A stretch of DNA of 64,000 nucleotides from Capitulum mitella (lineage: Eukaryota > Arthropoda > Thecostraca > Pollicipedomorpha > Pollicipedidae): NCBI GenBank assembly GCA_030062745.1, contig CP099844.1, forward strand, positions 23,436,596-23,500,595, given 5' to 3'. Both the position numbers and the translations under genes were made by a program. Positions 20,971 to 32,205 of the stretch are shown piece after piece (position 1 is the stretch's first letter; every line of letters starts with the position of its first letter). The notes under the pieces are model-generated. The model was not told the DNA's origin. It ran no database searches and was given only the letters and a program-made list of their open reading frames with translations.

Positions 20971-22182
20971 CCCTATTCCCGGCAGGGGGGGGGGGGGCGG
21001 AATCCGCCCCCCTCAGGTTTTTGCTTGCCAATTCCAGGCTTTTTAACGCAGCTCCACAAAACTTGGTGACTTTTCCTAGCTATTCCTTCTACGTGCTGTG
21101 ACAAAATTTCAAAATTCTATTTTGCTCAGGGGCGGAGCCAGGCAACGTTTTTGGGAGGCACCTCATGCCATTTTTGGCCATGTTGAGGGTAAAATGAAAA
21201 TGTCTGCCAAAAACAGAGTTTTAAAGATAGAACTTAAAACTTTATATGGATGTATAGCTAAATAGTTGGGCAATGTGCAGATGTAATTTTGTTTATCTGA
21301 GGTCATTTTAAAAGATCAGGTGAAGGTCAAAAGTCAAATTTTGTTTTTTTCGCAATAATTTCGGTGCCGTTTTCTTAAATGCCAAACCCGGAATATATGT
21401 GACGTCAAAGGGTGCCTTCTACTTGTGTACCAAGTTTCAGCTTGATATCAGGTCGGGTCACGGAGCTATGACCTAAAATGTCAGTGCGCGTACCCTATAT
21501 CGCAATAGCCGTAAAATGAAATTTTTGAGATAGAGTGAATTCAAATGATTGAAAACGTTTACAGATAATATTAAATGCATACGAGATCATTCCAAGTGAC
21601 CCCAAGGTCACTGGAGGTCATTTAAGGTCAAAGGTCACAAGTTGATCTGAGAAACATGTGACCGTGACAGTTCCCCCTTTTTCATGTCCCTGGCACCGCC
21701 TATGCTAACATTATACAAACATTGTAATGCGATTTGTACTTATTTAGTATAACATGACTATCAGAAGCCAAAAAAGGGTGTTTGCCTCTTTTGTTCATTC
21801 AGTTGTTAGAAAACTAATCCTCCTATTTTTGAAACCCTGTGAACGCCCATGAATTTTCTCAAAATTTCAGATTTGCGGACCCATGGTAAAAGCCCTATTC
21901 ATATTCTATCGATTCATGTCAGTTTCATCGAAATCGGTCCATAAACAACGGAGTTATAAGAAGTCCAAAAGTACCCCCCATTTTGACATTTTTGCCCTCC
22001 TGTATCCACAAATTTCAAAATTTTGAAAATTTCTTTTTCTAAAAATGTAGTTCACGTCACGGCAAATCGATTGCCGTTTGTTGCGATGAAATCGGGCAAG
22101 TAGTTCTCGAGATCTCAGGGGGGGCCGAATCCGCCCCCCCTGCCGGGAATCGGCCATACCGTCTAGCCCTCCAGGAATAGGG
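20971..22182 (+). mobile_element. piggyBac-like non-autonomous element, copy 1 (1212 bp)
   Basis: The element begins CCCTATTCCCGGCAGG and ends with GGAATAGGG. TTAA duplications flank it at 20967-20970 and 22183-22186. TTAA targets and CCY termini are hallmarks of piggyBac transposons; Kolobok also uses TTAA but with different ends. The right end carries about 40 extra bases before a second copy of the subterminal G-tract motif (ATTCCCGGCAGGGG on the opposite strand, near 22135-22152). There is no transposase frame. It is near-identical over long stretches, in reverse orientation, to the element at 23736-24947. An inner imperfect inverted pair, 21128-21142 versus 21689-21703 (GGCGG-GCCAGG type), suggests an older element nested inside. 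Confidence 0.8.
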
Positions 22183-22186
22183 TTAA

Positions 22187-23731
22187 ATAACCTGAGGTCA
22201 TTCTAGGTTGCTGGCTTAAGATGACTTTGGATAACCTAAGATGATCTTGGATGATCTACGATGACCTTTATACGTCATTCTACAACAGTGTTGGTTAATT
22301 CAGACGCTACAGCTGACTTCAGCATTTATCGCTCCCTCCAGAAATATTTCTGCAGTTCCGAGGACACACTGAAGCCGACGACCCCACTAGACAATGATCT
22401 GGCATGACCTTGATCGGAACCCATGGATGAAATGCAATCAAGTGGAGTACGGGTGGACTCATAATTGGTTGTTAAGCACCATGGTATCCGCTTCGCTTCG
22501 TTATCTTTGGCGTTCATTTGTGGGTAAACTCGAAAAAGTGCCACCTTCTGCCAATATCTGACGTTTAACCTCCCTGGGAAGTTGCCTGTTGGTCTGAGCC
22601 TTTAAAACGGGAAACCAGTCGGGAGATCTCATCACGTCAACACGCTGTTTGTTTTCGCGCCGCTCTAAGTTGCATTGTGTGGAAACGGGGGAGGGGGAGG
22701 GGGTCGTATCAACCCTTCCCATATATGCCCGCATAATGCAAAAACCACAGTACATGCGAGGGTTAAGACACCTTGCCCGAACTACAGCCCAAATGGAGAA
22801 GGGCACCTCCTATTCAGTACTTGTATTGCTCAGCACTTGGGGCTCAGCATCGTTTCACTCATGCCAATCTATCAGCATTAAATGCTATCATAAGGCAATT
22901 TTTTCATGTTTCTTAAGTTGGCATACATCCTTTACACACACGCCATCCAATCAGCCATGCCCGCCGCCCATTTTACGGCAGTAATACAGTGGTTAAAGGT
23001 CTCGTTTTTACGGACCAATGCACCACAGTTTGCTGGTAAATTCTGGCTTAAAAAAACCGGCTTTGATTAAATCTTTCTCGCCGTGAAAAGGTGAGCATCC
23101 TTATAACAGACATCAGAAGAGGTGGAATATCTTGTTGTCAAAATGTATTGATGAAGTGCTAAACACATCTGGTCGTCCTCTCTAGATGCTTCGAACGTTC
23201 GATGATCTTCCGGATATTGACAATTCTTGGTCGAGCCGCTGGCGTGCAATACATCAAAGTCTATGGAGTCGCGTAGAGGATTTCCGGTATGGACCATATC
23301 ATCAGGGCCGTCCAGAGCGTATGCAGGGGGACACGATCAGGGCTTGGCATCCCCTTTGGGCGCCGAAGGCGCCTCCATTGTGAATACCATTTTATATCTG
23401 AAACGGCGCCTTGGCGCCCTGTTAGCCTGAAATTATGCCTTCCAGGCCTGGAAGGGCGGTTCATAGAACCTAAAAATGTTCCCAGCATGAGGGAGGAATC
23501 AACAGCTCAACTCAACTTAATGGTCATGAAGTTCCAAGGGTGCCCAAACTCCGGAGAAGCCCCCCGACCCCCCCCCCCCGAAACGTTTGAAGGAACGTTT
23601 GAGGGGCGATTCCAACCTTCCTTAAAGATTTATCCTTCACAAATAAAAGTTTTTGCTTGATATTTTTGTGGCAGCACTGTTAGCCCAGCGCAATGATGTA
23701 ACTGGATCTCCGACGATTAATCGGGGGCCGC
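22187..23731. other. Spacer between the inverted piggyBac-like copies
   Basis: No gene recognised. Iterated AGGTCA/GATGACCTT-like words occur near 22193-22275. At 23305-23470 there is transposon-like sequence (ATCAGGGCCGTCCAGAGCG, and GGGCGCCGAAGGCGCC palindromic words near 23358 and 23408). A poly-C tract lies near 23570. Ends of any element here could not be fixed. Confidence 0.35.
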
Positions 23732-23735
23732 TTAA

Positions 23736-24947
23736 CCCTATTCCCGGAGGGCTAGACGGTATGGCCGATTCCCGGCAGGGGGGGGGGCGGATTCGGCCCC
23801 CCCCCTGAGATCTCGAGAACTACCCGTCCGATTTTATCGCAACAAACGGCAATCGATTTGCCGTGACGTGAACTACATTTTTACAAAAAGACATTTTCAA
23901 AAGTTTGAAATTTGTGGATATAGGGGGGCAAAAATGTCAAAATAGGGGGTACTTTTTGACTTCTTATAACTCCCTTGTTTATGGACCGATTTCGATGAAA
24001 CTGGCATGAATCGAGAGATTATGGATAGGGCTTTTACCATGGGTATGCAAATCTGAAATTTTGAGAAAATTCATGGGCGTTAACAGGGTTTTAAAAATAG
24101 GAGGATTAGTTTTCTAATAACGGAATGAACAAAAGAGGCCAAAACTCTTTTTTAGCTTCTGCTAGTCATGTTATGCTAAAGAAGTACAAATCGCATTACA
24201 ATGTTTGTATAATGTTAGCATAGGCGGTGCCAGGGACATAAAATGGGGGAACTGTCATGGTCACACGTTCTTCAGATCAACTTGTGACCTTTGACCTTAA
24301 ATGACCTCCAGTGACCTTGGGGTCACCTGGAATGATGTCGTGTGCATTCAAGATTATCTGTAGACGTTTTTAATCGATTAAATTCACTCTATTCCAAAAA
24401 ATTCATTTTTTGGCTTTTGTGATATAGGGTACGCGCACTGACATTTTAGGTCATAGCTCCGTGACCCGACCTGATATCAAGCTGAAACTTGGTACACAAG
24501 TCGAGGGCACCATTCTACGTCATATATATTCCGGGTTTGGCATTTGAAAAAATAGCGCCGAAATTATTGCGAAAAAACAAATTTTGACTTTTGACCTTGA
24601 CCTGACCTTGTAAAGTAACCTCAGATAAACAAAATTACATATGCACATTGCCCAACTATTTAGCTATACATTCATATAAAGTTTTAAGTTCTATCTTTAA
24701 AACTCTGTTTTTGGCAGACATTTTCCTTTTACCCTCAACATGGCCAAAAATGACCTGAGGTGCCTCCCAAAAACGTTGCCTGGCTCCGCTCCTGAGCAAA
24801 ATAGAATTTCGAAATTTTGTCACGGCGCGTAGAAGGAATAGCTAGGAAAAGTCACCAAGTTTCGTGAAGCTGCGTTAAAAAGCCTGGAATTGGCAAGCAA
24901 AAAACCCGAGGGGGGGCGGATTCCGCCCCCCCCTGCCGGGAATAGGG
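23736..24947 (-). mobile_element. piggyBac-like non-autonomous element, copy 2 (1212 bp, inverted)
   Basis: Reverse-oriented partner of the element at 20971-22182 and exactly the same length. It is flanked by TTAA at 23732-23735 and 24948-24951. Its left end (CCCTATTCCCGGAGGGCTAG) matches the reverse complement of copy 1's right end, and its right end (CTGCCGGGAATAGGG) matches copy 1's left end. Blocks such as the ATGACCTCCAGTGACCTTGG region (24302-24321) are recognisable in both. It has no coding frame, so mobilisation would need a transposase in trans. Confidence 0.8.
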
Positions 24948-24951
24948 TTAA

Positions 24952-25425
24952 AGCTTTCGTAAAATTAGGAAATCTGTGGCGCCTAGTACGACAAAAGAAA
25001 ATCGAATGCATGGAAACTTCCATTCGTGTGTTGCACTTGAGCATCGTCGCGAACCACGCACGTACAGCGATTCGCTCTCGTGTGTCGCGCTCAGTCACGC
25101 ATTGTGGTAATGCGGAGATAACGATCTGCTTCACCACCGCAGTGTCACTTGCCCTGGGTACTAAAATGTCACGTAAAGCATAGTGTAATGACAGAAAGTG
25201 CTCAGCCGCCAGCCCATGGGACGTGGGGTCACCTCTCCGCACAACATTTCCACGTCAAAATACAAAAAGAAAGAAATGCATGATGACATTTTTTTAGAGC
25301 TTCAGCTGCCGTCCCTAATTTACGTATGGTCGCCCCTAAAACTGGTGGCACCCATCCAAAACATGATGGTATCCTCCTCGATCAATTCCTTAATACGCCC
25401 CTAAACCGTCTAATTAACCATAAAC
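24952..25425. other. Spacer
   Basis: Short spacer between two TTAA elements; nothing recognised. Confidence 0.4.
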
Positions 25426-25429
25426 TTAA

Positions 25430-26648
25430 TCTATTCCGCGCTGGGGGAATAGACTCTGCCCTCCAATTTTTTGTTCGTCACTCCCGGTTTTTTTGGGAGC
25501 TGCTTTACGGAACTTTACGATTTTGGCCAAATATGTTTTTTTACACGTTGAGACAAAATTCCAAAAATTCACCTACGCCATAGGCGGTTCCAGGACATGT
25601 TTTTTGGAGACATGTTTGAGGAATATCGCGCTTTCTGGAACACTTCTACGTGGTCATGTACTATTTTGATGTTCTTTTCATATCACGGACAATTCAAATG
25701 ATCGAGCTATTTGTAACCTGCACATCTCCGAGTACTTTTTAAAGAAATGTTGATCAATGGCGGATTCAGCTGAATGCAAAAAGGGGGTGATTATATTTTC
25801 TTGTTCCGAAGAGCTTGTGACTCATTGTTTGAATAAAACAAAGCTGACGTGTGAAAGAGACTTATTTGTCCTACTTTATGAATATCATTCATCCATATAT
25901 ACTGCCAGGGGCGTCTCCAGTTTTCCAGTGTGTATTTCGTCCAATAACATGTTCAGTGGGCCTAAAAGACATCTCGATCTGTGTATCTGGTTTTGTTAAC
26001 CCGCATGTGCTACGTCAGATGTCATATATTTCTGTGAAAATAAAAATCATAGCCGGTTCCAGGGAAATGTAAAAGGGATTATTTTATTCGTTCTTATTTC
26101 TGAGAAATTATGGCTAGATTTATGTAGAAAAACTCCGCTATCACCATGCAGTTATTGATCCCTCTTTTTCTGGTACCTGGATCCGCCTGTGAGCATTTGC
26201 TGTATGTATATAATAGGACATGTTACACATATGGAAATGTTTACCGAACACAGGTGAGCCCACCAGCCTCAAAATATGTTGCAGAATGAATGAACTTTCC
26301 CAAAAACGTGTGTCACTTATGTGTCCTGGATAGCCTATGAACTTTGAAAATCAACCTCTTCCTAACACATGTGATAGACCCATCAGTTGTCGGTAGATCG
26401 ACATTAAGTGGAACAAAATCGGTCTTAAAATGTGATCAGAAAGCTGGTATAAATAAACTCCCATTTTTACCTGTATTTTGACCTCTCTATCCCCTTTTTC
26501 AAAATTCTCATCATTTCCTTTTGTAGAAACGTAGATTTCATTACAGGCTATCGAACGCCGTTTTCCGTTAGGAAATCGGACAAGTAGTCTTCGGTGGGAG
26601 GGGGGGGGGGGGCAGAATCGTACGTACCGGGCAGAAGCACGGAAAGGG
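25430..26648 (+). mobile_element. piggyBac-like non-autonomous element, diverged copy 3 (~1219 bp)
   Basis: Flanked by TTAA at 25426-25429 and 26649-26652. The left end, TCTATTCCGCGCTGGGGG, is a decayed form of the CCCTATTCCCGG terminus, and the right end is GGAAAGGG. Internal landmarks include TTTTTGGGAGCTGCTT (about 25490) and GGCGGTTCCAGGACATG (25585). These are shared with the element at 44938 more than with copies 1 and 2, so it belongs to a second, older subfamily. A poly-G subterminal tract is present near 26598-26612. No transposase frame. Confidence 0.65.
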
Positions 26649-26652
26649 TTAA

Positions 26653-27190
26653 ATTCACGATGCACGTCAACACCGACCGGTGGCGTGGTCTTTCCCACCA
26701 TCTGAATAATTAGCGAGCAGTTGAAACAATAGCGAATTTTCATCTCCGGCTCTGGCTCTGTACCAGCTGCGATCATGTCACGTCAGTTCCACTCGGCCCG
26801 ACTGATTTTATCCTCATGATGCCATTCCCGGTATAGTAAGGTTGGTTCCCGCTACCTTAACAGACCAACTTTTTCAGGTCAGTTCTAATTCACCTGACTG
26901 GCCCTCTATCAATGAGCTCGTTCCTGGTAACGCAAGGTACTCCTGCTACCTAACCGGTCCAGCTTCGTCAGGTTAACTTCATATCCGATTTTGCCTCTCG
27001 TCGCCCTTCCACTTCGTTCTTCTTCAACAACTATTCGTTCTTAACCATGGTCCAAATACTTTAACACTCACCGGAGGCCGAATTTATCCGTGATTATTTA
27101 GGATGTGAGTGTCATTTTAAAGGATTTTCCCATGCATCACAATATCCATAAAGTTTCAATTTTGAGATGAAGTTGGGGGTGTAGCTGCAT
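26653..27190. other. AT-richer spacer
   Basis: Two similar direct segments, CCCGGTATAGTAAGGTTGGTTCC near 26827 and CCTGGTAACGCAAGGTACTCC-like near 26923. Each is followed by CTACCTTAACAGACC or CTACCTAACCGGTCC and a CAGGTYA block, spaced about 97 bp. This suggests a small diverged tandem repeat. No gene recognised. Confidence 0.4.
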
Positions 27191-27194
27191 TGCA

Positions 27195-27320
27195 TCGTGA
27201 TCGGCAGATCGGAGAGCGCCAGTCTTCCCGACCTGGCAGGACGGGTTTGAGTCACTCCAACACTCGATATGTGGCCCGTGTTTCCGCTGGCCATTAAAGG
27301 CCACTGGCCAATAAAGGGTG
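27195..27320 (+). mobile_element. tRNA-derived SINE fragment (family A)
   Basis: A tRNA-like head with a B-box-like GGGTTTGAGTCACTCC (27242-27257), followed by the family signature CACTCGATATGTGGCCCG. The same arrangement of B box and CTCGATAT-type signature recurs at 33226, 37680 (minus strand) and 39250. The tail is not defined. Confidence 0.55.
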
Positions 27321-27329
27321 ATGCCGGCT

Positions 27330-27735
27330 TTTGCACGGCCGTGTCACATCTTCCGCAGCGCCATTATTCGTCTCGAAATCTTCTTACCTCGAATTGCACC
27401 ATTCGGAGTGTCGCTGAGAGATCGCACAACAAGCTCCGTTTAAACACGGATCTTAAACATGGCCTCAGCATATCACTTTGATCAACTTCATAAAAGGAGT
27501 ATCCAGACCATAGCTTCATGAATACTGGTGAAAAAACGTCTTCAGTTCCCTCACTTCGCTCAGAACGCCAATCGATTTCACCAGGTCTCCATGACGTGGC
27601 ACCAGCTCGTGCCATTCCATCTTCGGGCCGCCTCCACACTTGGCATGCCTTGCTCAGTCTACCGTGCCAGGTCTCTGGGCATGCCCCGGCCGTAATGCAC
27701 CCTCCTAACCCGAACAAACACCGTGACGTGCCTCA
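27330..27735. other. Spacer
   Basis: No gene recognised; open frames on both strands overlap and have no known domain. Confidence 0.4.
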
Positions 27736-28265
27736 CGTCACGATGAGAGGAGATGCGCGCGCGCCTGGCGGGTGGCGCTGCTACGATATTCATGGCACCG
27801 GATTCCTGGCCGGCTCGTGGCACGTGCGCATGCCGGGCGCGCCGGCCGGCCGGCCCAGTGGGGGCCCGTGGCGGGGGGCGCGCTGACCCCCGGCCGCCCG
27901 CGGTCGCGCCGAGCCGGCTGACCGCGCCGGCCGCCTTTTTACCGGCCGGTAACGCCGCGCCGCGCCGGCCGCGTTTTTGTGCGCCGCGAACGCCGCGCAC
28001 TCCTGGTGACGGCGCGATTCGATCGCGCGACCGCGGGGGACCGCGCGCCGGCGCCTCGGCGCGCGCGAGATCGGACCGTCCTGGTGCCGCCGGCCGGACT
28101 GCCGGACGGCCGGACGGCCCAGCGCTGCCGTCCGGACGGCAGGAGGGTGCTGGTGCTGCCGTCCGGTCGGCCGGACTGTGCTGAGGCCCGCTGGACGCCG
28201 CGTGACGATCGCCCGGTCATCAGTACCCCTTGCAGAGCTACCCCGCACCCTGCTGGCCGCCGGCA
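27736..28265. other. CpG-dense island (upstream regulatory candidate)
   Basis: Very GC-rich with GGCCGGCC palindromes, and a TTTTTGT word in a GC context near 27973. No coding sequence. It pairs with a second island at 28490-28810 around a short AT-rich core. Confidence 0.45.
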
Positions 28266-28269
28266 AAAA

Positions 28270-28490
28270 GTTTGAAATTCTCAGCGGTAGAATTTGAATC
28301 TGAATGAATGTTTTCATCGTTTTAATGATCGATAACATTCCTTGAATATTTTACGGTTGATTTTATCGAGTCCGAGCGTAAATTTATAATCATCAGATAC
28401 ATCAGAATGATAAAACGCGCCATTGTCCGGCTGGCGGCGGGGGTGCAGTTTATTTAGCCGCTCGACAATGAAGAACATGCCCAAGAAAAC
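28270..28490. promoter_or_regulatory. AT-rich core between two CpG islands, candidate enhancer
   Basis: About 220 bp of high-complexity AT-rich sequence sandwiched between two CpG-dense islands. It contains ATGATCGATAACATTCC (28325-28341, including a TEAD-type ACATTCC) and TTATAATCATCAG (about 28383). It looks like the block at 4980-5265 in composition and setting. No repeat or coding character is seen; function is inferred. Confidence 0.3.
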
Positions 28491-28810
28491 AAACTGATGG
28501 CCATGGCGGGCCGGCGCGGCCTGCGCGGCCGCCCAGCGCGCCGCGATGGCCGCCGGCGTCGCGGCGGTCGCTGCGCGGCGCGCCGTGACTGGCGCGGCGC
28601 GTGACGCGCGCATGTCGCGGCTGATGGTGAGGCTCGTTACTCGGCGGCCGTTTTTGTCGGAGCCGCCCCCGATCATCGCCAGCTCGTTCATCACCAGCGG
28701 ACGGTGGCGGTCGGCCGCCGGCGTCGGCCGCGCCTCCTGCCCACACCTCCTCCCCCCCCCCCCCTTTACTGCCGTCCGGGCCGGAGTGGAAAAGACAGGA
28801 GAGGCCGTGT
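28491..28810. other. CpG-dense island
   Basis: GC-rich with a TTTTTGTCGGAGCC word at 28651 and a poly-C tract near 28750-28764. No gene recognised. Confidence 0.45.
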
Positions 28811-30285
28811 GAAGGTATTACCCTGCAAACCGGCTCTGAAACGTTGGTGGTTCAGAAGAGCCCATGTCAGTATTCTTTATAATGCTTGACGATTTGGCTT
28901 CATTTCGAAAGGCTTTTGGATGCAACAGGAACTTGCAGCCGGGGGAGGTTCGTGGTCATTGTGAAGAACAAATTATGCCTATGAAGCACTGAATTGTTAT
29001 GTCAGAAGCTGTTTGAAGCTGGCAGGGGGCTGTCCTACTTGTCTCTGTTCATGAAAACCTGACTAGATGTGTCGATGTGAGAGCGAGACGTAGAATGAGG
29101 CACACCGTCTCAAAAAGCAATGATCATGTGTCCTTGATTAGAAGGAAGCTTGGCCGCATGAGTTGACTGAAAGGCGAGGAAAAGATAGGGTGGCGAAAAG
29201 TGTACTGAAGAGTAACTTGGATTTACTCTTCAAAATTGTCTCCTGAACTCATGAGTGGCGGAGTGTGCGGTTTGTTTGCGTATGCATCGATAACTCAGAC
29301 CAGCTATGATGTGTGGTCTCATGAGATACACGCTGTTCTTGAAAACCGGGAACGTTGGCAGACAGCTCATTTCATCTGTCAGCTCTGTAAAATGTGTCAT
29401 ACGAAATCTGTCTCAGTTATCATTTGCGTGACATAATTGGATGAAATGACTTACTTCTTGCGAGTGACGAATGTTGTAGTGAGGGAGGGCAATGCATGTG
29501 TACATTCATACGTAAAATGCTCGAGAACATTCCATTAACGAATTGAATCGGCTTTCCTCTGAGATGTGCGGCCATTGGTAGGTACATAAAGCACTCACGT
29601 CAGCCCAGGGATGATAAACAGCAGATACCGCACATAAAGTGGACATTCCGCATGCCTTTGGTTAGAGAACAGGGTCTCCTTGCGGAGACTGCAAGAGACC
29701 TCAATACCGCAAGCATTTGCATAGCTGCGTGACAGCATGCCGTACCTATGAGTAACTCTGTGACAGGAGTAGTGGTAGTGGCATTATACTATGTACATCC
29801 GGTACTCGCGATTCATTGCATATTCAACATTAACTCGTCGTCCTTTCCATACCTTTCCATAGCACAAGTGCTAGATTTCAGACACTGGATCATTTTTTCC
29901 ATCTCTCCTGTACACCTGCATCCAAGCGTGATGTGCGGACAGAATGCCGCCTGGATACGTTCACCGCGGCCACTGTCCGACTGTCCAGGCGGAGAGGAGC
30001 GAGGAGGACGCCTGTCAGCCATTCGCAGTGTTTGTCTAAAAAATACCGATAGTGTGGTCACTTCAATATCCCATGAATTGATGTCAAGAGAGGCGCACAT
30101 GGCGTATTAATAGTTCACATTATTCCTCATCTTCGGAAAATACCCCATTACTTTGGACTAGGCTCCACGGAGACGAAAATTCATGTTTTGAGTCAGCGAC
30201 ACGCAATATGCAAAGTACATTGGCTTGCTGCAACGTAATTGTTAACCAAAGCAAAACACATGGTTTCGTGGCGATTGCCCGCGGA
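28811..30285. other. AT-rich intergenic spacer
   Basis: No gene or repeat recognised. Confidence 0.4.
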
Positions 30286-30577
30286 CAGGCAGGTAGTCAG
30301 GATTTCCCTTCGGGGGAGGGGCAAATGTCAAATTTCATCATATGCCACTACCATATGACGAAATTTACAGGAAAAACGGCAGTTTTATGTAACTGACTCG
30401 ATACTTAATGCATAGGAAAAGCACATAACGTTTGCTTTTGCGGTATAAATGTGATCACTACTCCGCATTCCTGCAAAATCGCTGAATATCTAATGAAGAC
30501 CTCTAAGCTCTTGGGGGGGGGGATGAGGGGTGGGGAGGACATGGCCACCATGGCCCCCTGCCTTGGCTACGTCCCTG
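30286..30577 (+). mobile_element. hAT-like MITE, family M1 copy 1 (292 bp)
   Basis: It starts CAGGCAGGTAGTCAGGATT and ends CTTGGCTACGTCCCTG, imperfect inverted repeats of the CAGGG-CGTAGCCAGG type. The flanks CCCGCGGA (30278-30285) and CCTGCGGG (30578-30585) match at six of eight positions, as for an aged 8-bp hAT target duplication. The first 100 bp match the reverse complement of the element at 49513-49767, for example CATATGCCACT and GGCAGTTTTATG. A poly-G run is near 30513. It has no coding capacity. Confidence 0.7.
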
Positions 30578-30679
30578 CCTGCGGGACGAACTTCTCTCAA
30601 AACTGGTGTTCTATCCCACTTGAGAAAAGTTGGCAGGCATGTCACCATGCCATGTGGCGGAGACCATGAGGTCTACTGT

Positions 30680-30731
30680 TATCGATATCGATAGCTTACT
30701 ATTAAAAAGCTATCCGCTATCGATATCGATA
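30680..30731. promoter_or_regulatory. Paired TATCGATATCGATA palindromes
   Basis: The 14-bp sequence TATCGATATCGATA occurs at 30680-30693 and again at 30718-30731, 38 bp apart. AAAGCTATC lies between them and can pair with GATAGCTT beside the first copy. Each copy contains two overlapping TATCGATA words. In flies TATCGATA is the DRE bound by DREF, and CGATA clusters are bound by the insulator protein BEAF-32. Whether that holds in this organism is unknown. A transposon end is the main alternative. Confidence 0.45.
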
Positions 30732-30739
30732 GGGACGCT

Positions 30740-31330
30740 CAAATACAATATGCGACACACAGTTAGGACACACACAGACCAGAATAACTAGCCGTGAGAA
30801 TCTGGCCTGAGGTGTGCTCCACTACGTCTTACAAAAGCCTCAACGAGGTCTTTGGCAGGAGCTTGACTGTGTACAGTGACTTCTCGGTGGTACCCTTCTG
30901 GCACCTGTGCGAAGAGGACCATTTGGCCTCCCCGTCAGTAGAGCCGTTCCGGGCCGGAGCTGAGCGTCGACCGACCGTCCTCCGCCCTGGCTGGCCGGCA
31001 GAGACCCGGCACCGGGCCAAAACAAAGCCGTGATTGGTCACCCCGTCCGCCATGTTGTTTACCGCCGCCCGGAGGGTCCGCCGGCCGGCCTCTCCGCGGC
31101 CGGAAAACAGGTCGTAAACGTAAATCAGGCTCATCATCGCCGCGGCGCGGCCGCTGCGCGCTGGATTGCGCCATTTCTCCAGAGGCGCGGCCCATCTCGC
31201 CCGTGCTGATGGCTGGCCGCGTGCTCCGGCTTCATTTTGGAGGGGAGTGGGAGCACCCGCCGCTCGCGTGCGGCCGAGAATCCGCAGAAAAACGACGACG
31301 TCGCGCGTGTGGAAAGTGCGACCGTTAGCT
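30740..31330. other. GC-rich island
   Basis: Its left part (30740-30940) is mixed composition. From 30940 it is CpG-dense, with GTGATTGGTCA (CCAAT-type) near 31030 and a fork-head-type TGTTTAC at 31056-31062. GTCGTAAACGTAAATCAGG follows near 31112. No coding sequence is recognised. Confidence 0.4.
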
Positions 31331-31880
31331 ATTGGCAAAAACAGAGATCACTCGAAATCTGTCTGTTTTCTGTGCAGTTCGTCGCCGTAATGTGTTTGGA
31401 GGAATCAGTACGGCGCTCTAAACTCACCATACCCAGAAAAATCCACTGTCCCATTTCTGAAGGGTCCTTCACACCAGAGAAGGTCTGACATTGGATCTAA
31501 TCTTCCCCGAAACTGAGCTGGTCTCAGCCCTTCCTGCCCCTAAACACCCCGCTAATTTATCCCACCCCAGCATCACATCTCCCGCTTCCGGCTATTGCGC
31601 TAATCGGGCAGGAGCCGGGCAGACCACGTCCCGCCATTAGCGACCAGGCGTCAGCCGCGCGCGCCGACATGGCGCGAATCGGCCAGCATTTGGCCGGGCG
31701 ACACCCCTTTGTTTTTGCTGGCGGCCCCGTTTCCGGGCGCGTGACTCGCGCGGCGCCGTGCAAATAAACAATCGTCGACACTCGTAATACGCTTACAAAC
31801 AGCGGACAAGTGCGCCGGCGTCAGCGGCTGACAGATTCCGGCACAAATGACGTCATCGGCGCGGCATCAGCGGCGACTTG
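31331..31880. other. Mixed spacer with small GC-rich block
   Basis: A GC-rich block at about 31560-31780 within a moderately AT-rich spacer. No gene recognised. Confidence 0.35.
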
Positions 31881-31884
31881 GTGT

Positions 31885-32205
31885 GGGCGGACCGCGGCGG
31901 ACAGAGGACCGCACTGCGGACCGGACCGTGGGCCTGAACACCGACGAACCAACGACGAAACTCTGGGCAGGACCGTGAACCAGACCGTGAACCGGTCTGC
32001 AGGCCGGACCGCAGACAGGACCGTGGACCAGGCCATGTGCGGACCGTGGACCGGACCGTGAACCGGACTGTGAACCGGACTGCAGACAGGACCATGGACC
32101 TGGCCTCGCACGGACCATGGACCGGACAATAAACTGAACTGTGGACCGGACTGCGGACAGGACCGCGCACAGGACCATGGACGGACCGCGGACCAGGCCG
32201 CGGCC
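31885..32205 (+). repeat. Minisatellite, ~12-bp unit (GGACCGTGGACC type)
   Basis: Degenerate tandem repeats of GGACCGTGAACC / GGACCGTGGACC / GGACTGCAGACA with a 12-bp basic period. Longer composite blocks such as GCAGACAGGACCATGGACC recur. Val-Arg-Ser-rich frames on the minus strand come from the repeat and are not a gene. Confidence 0.85.
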
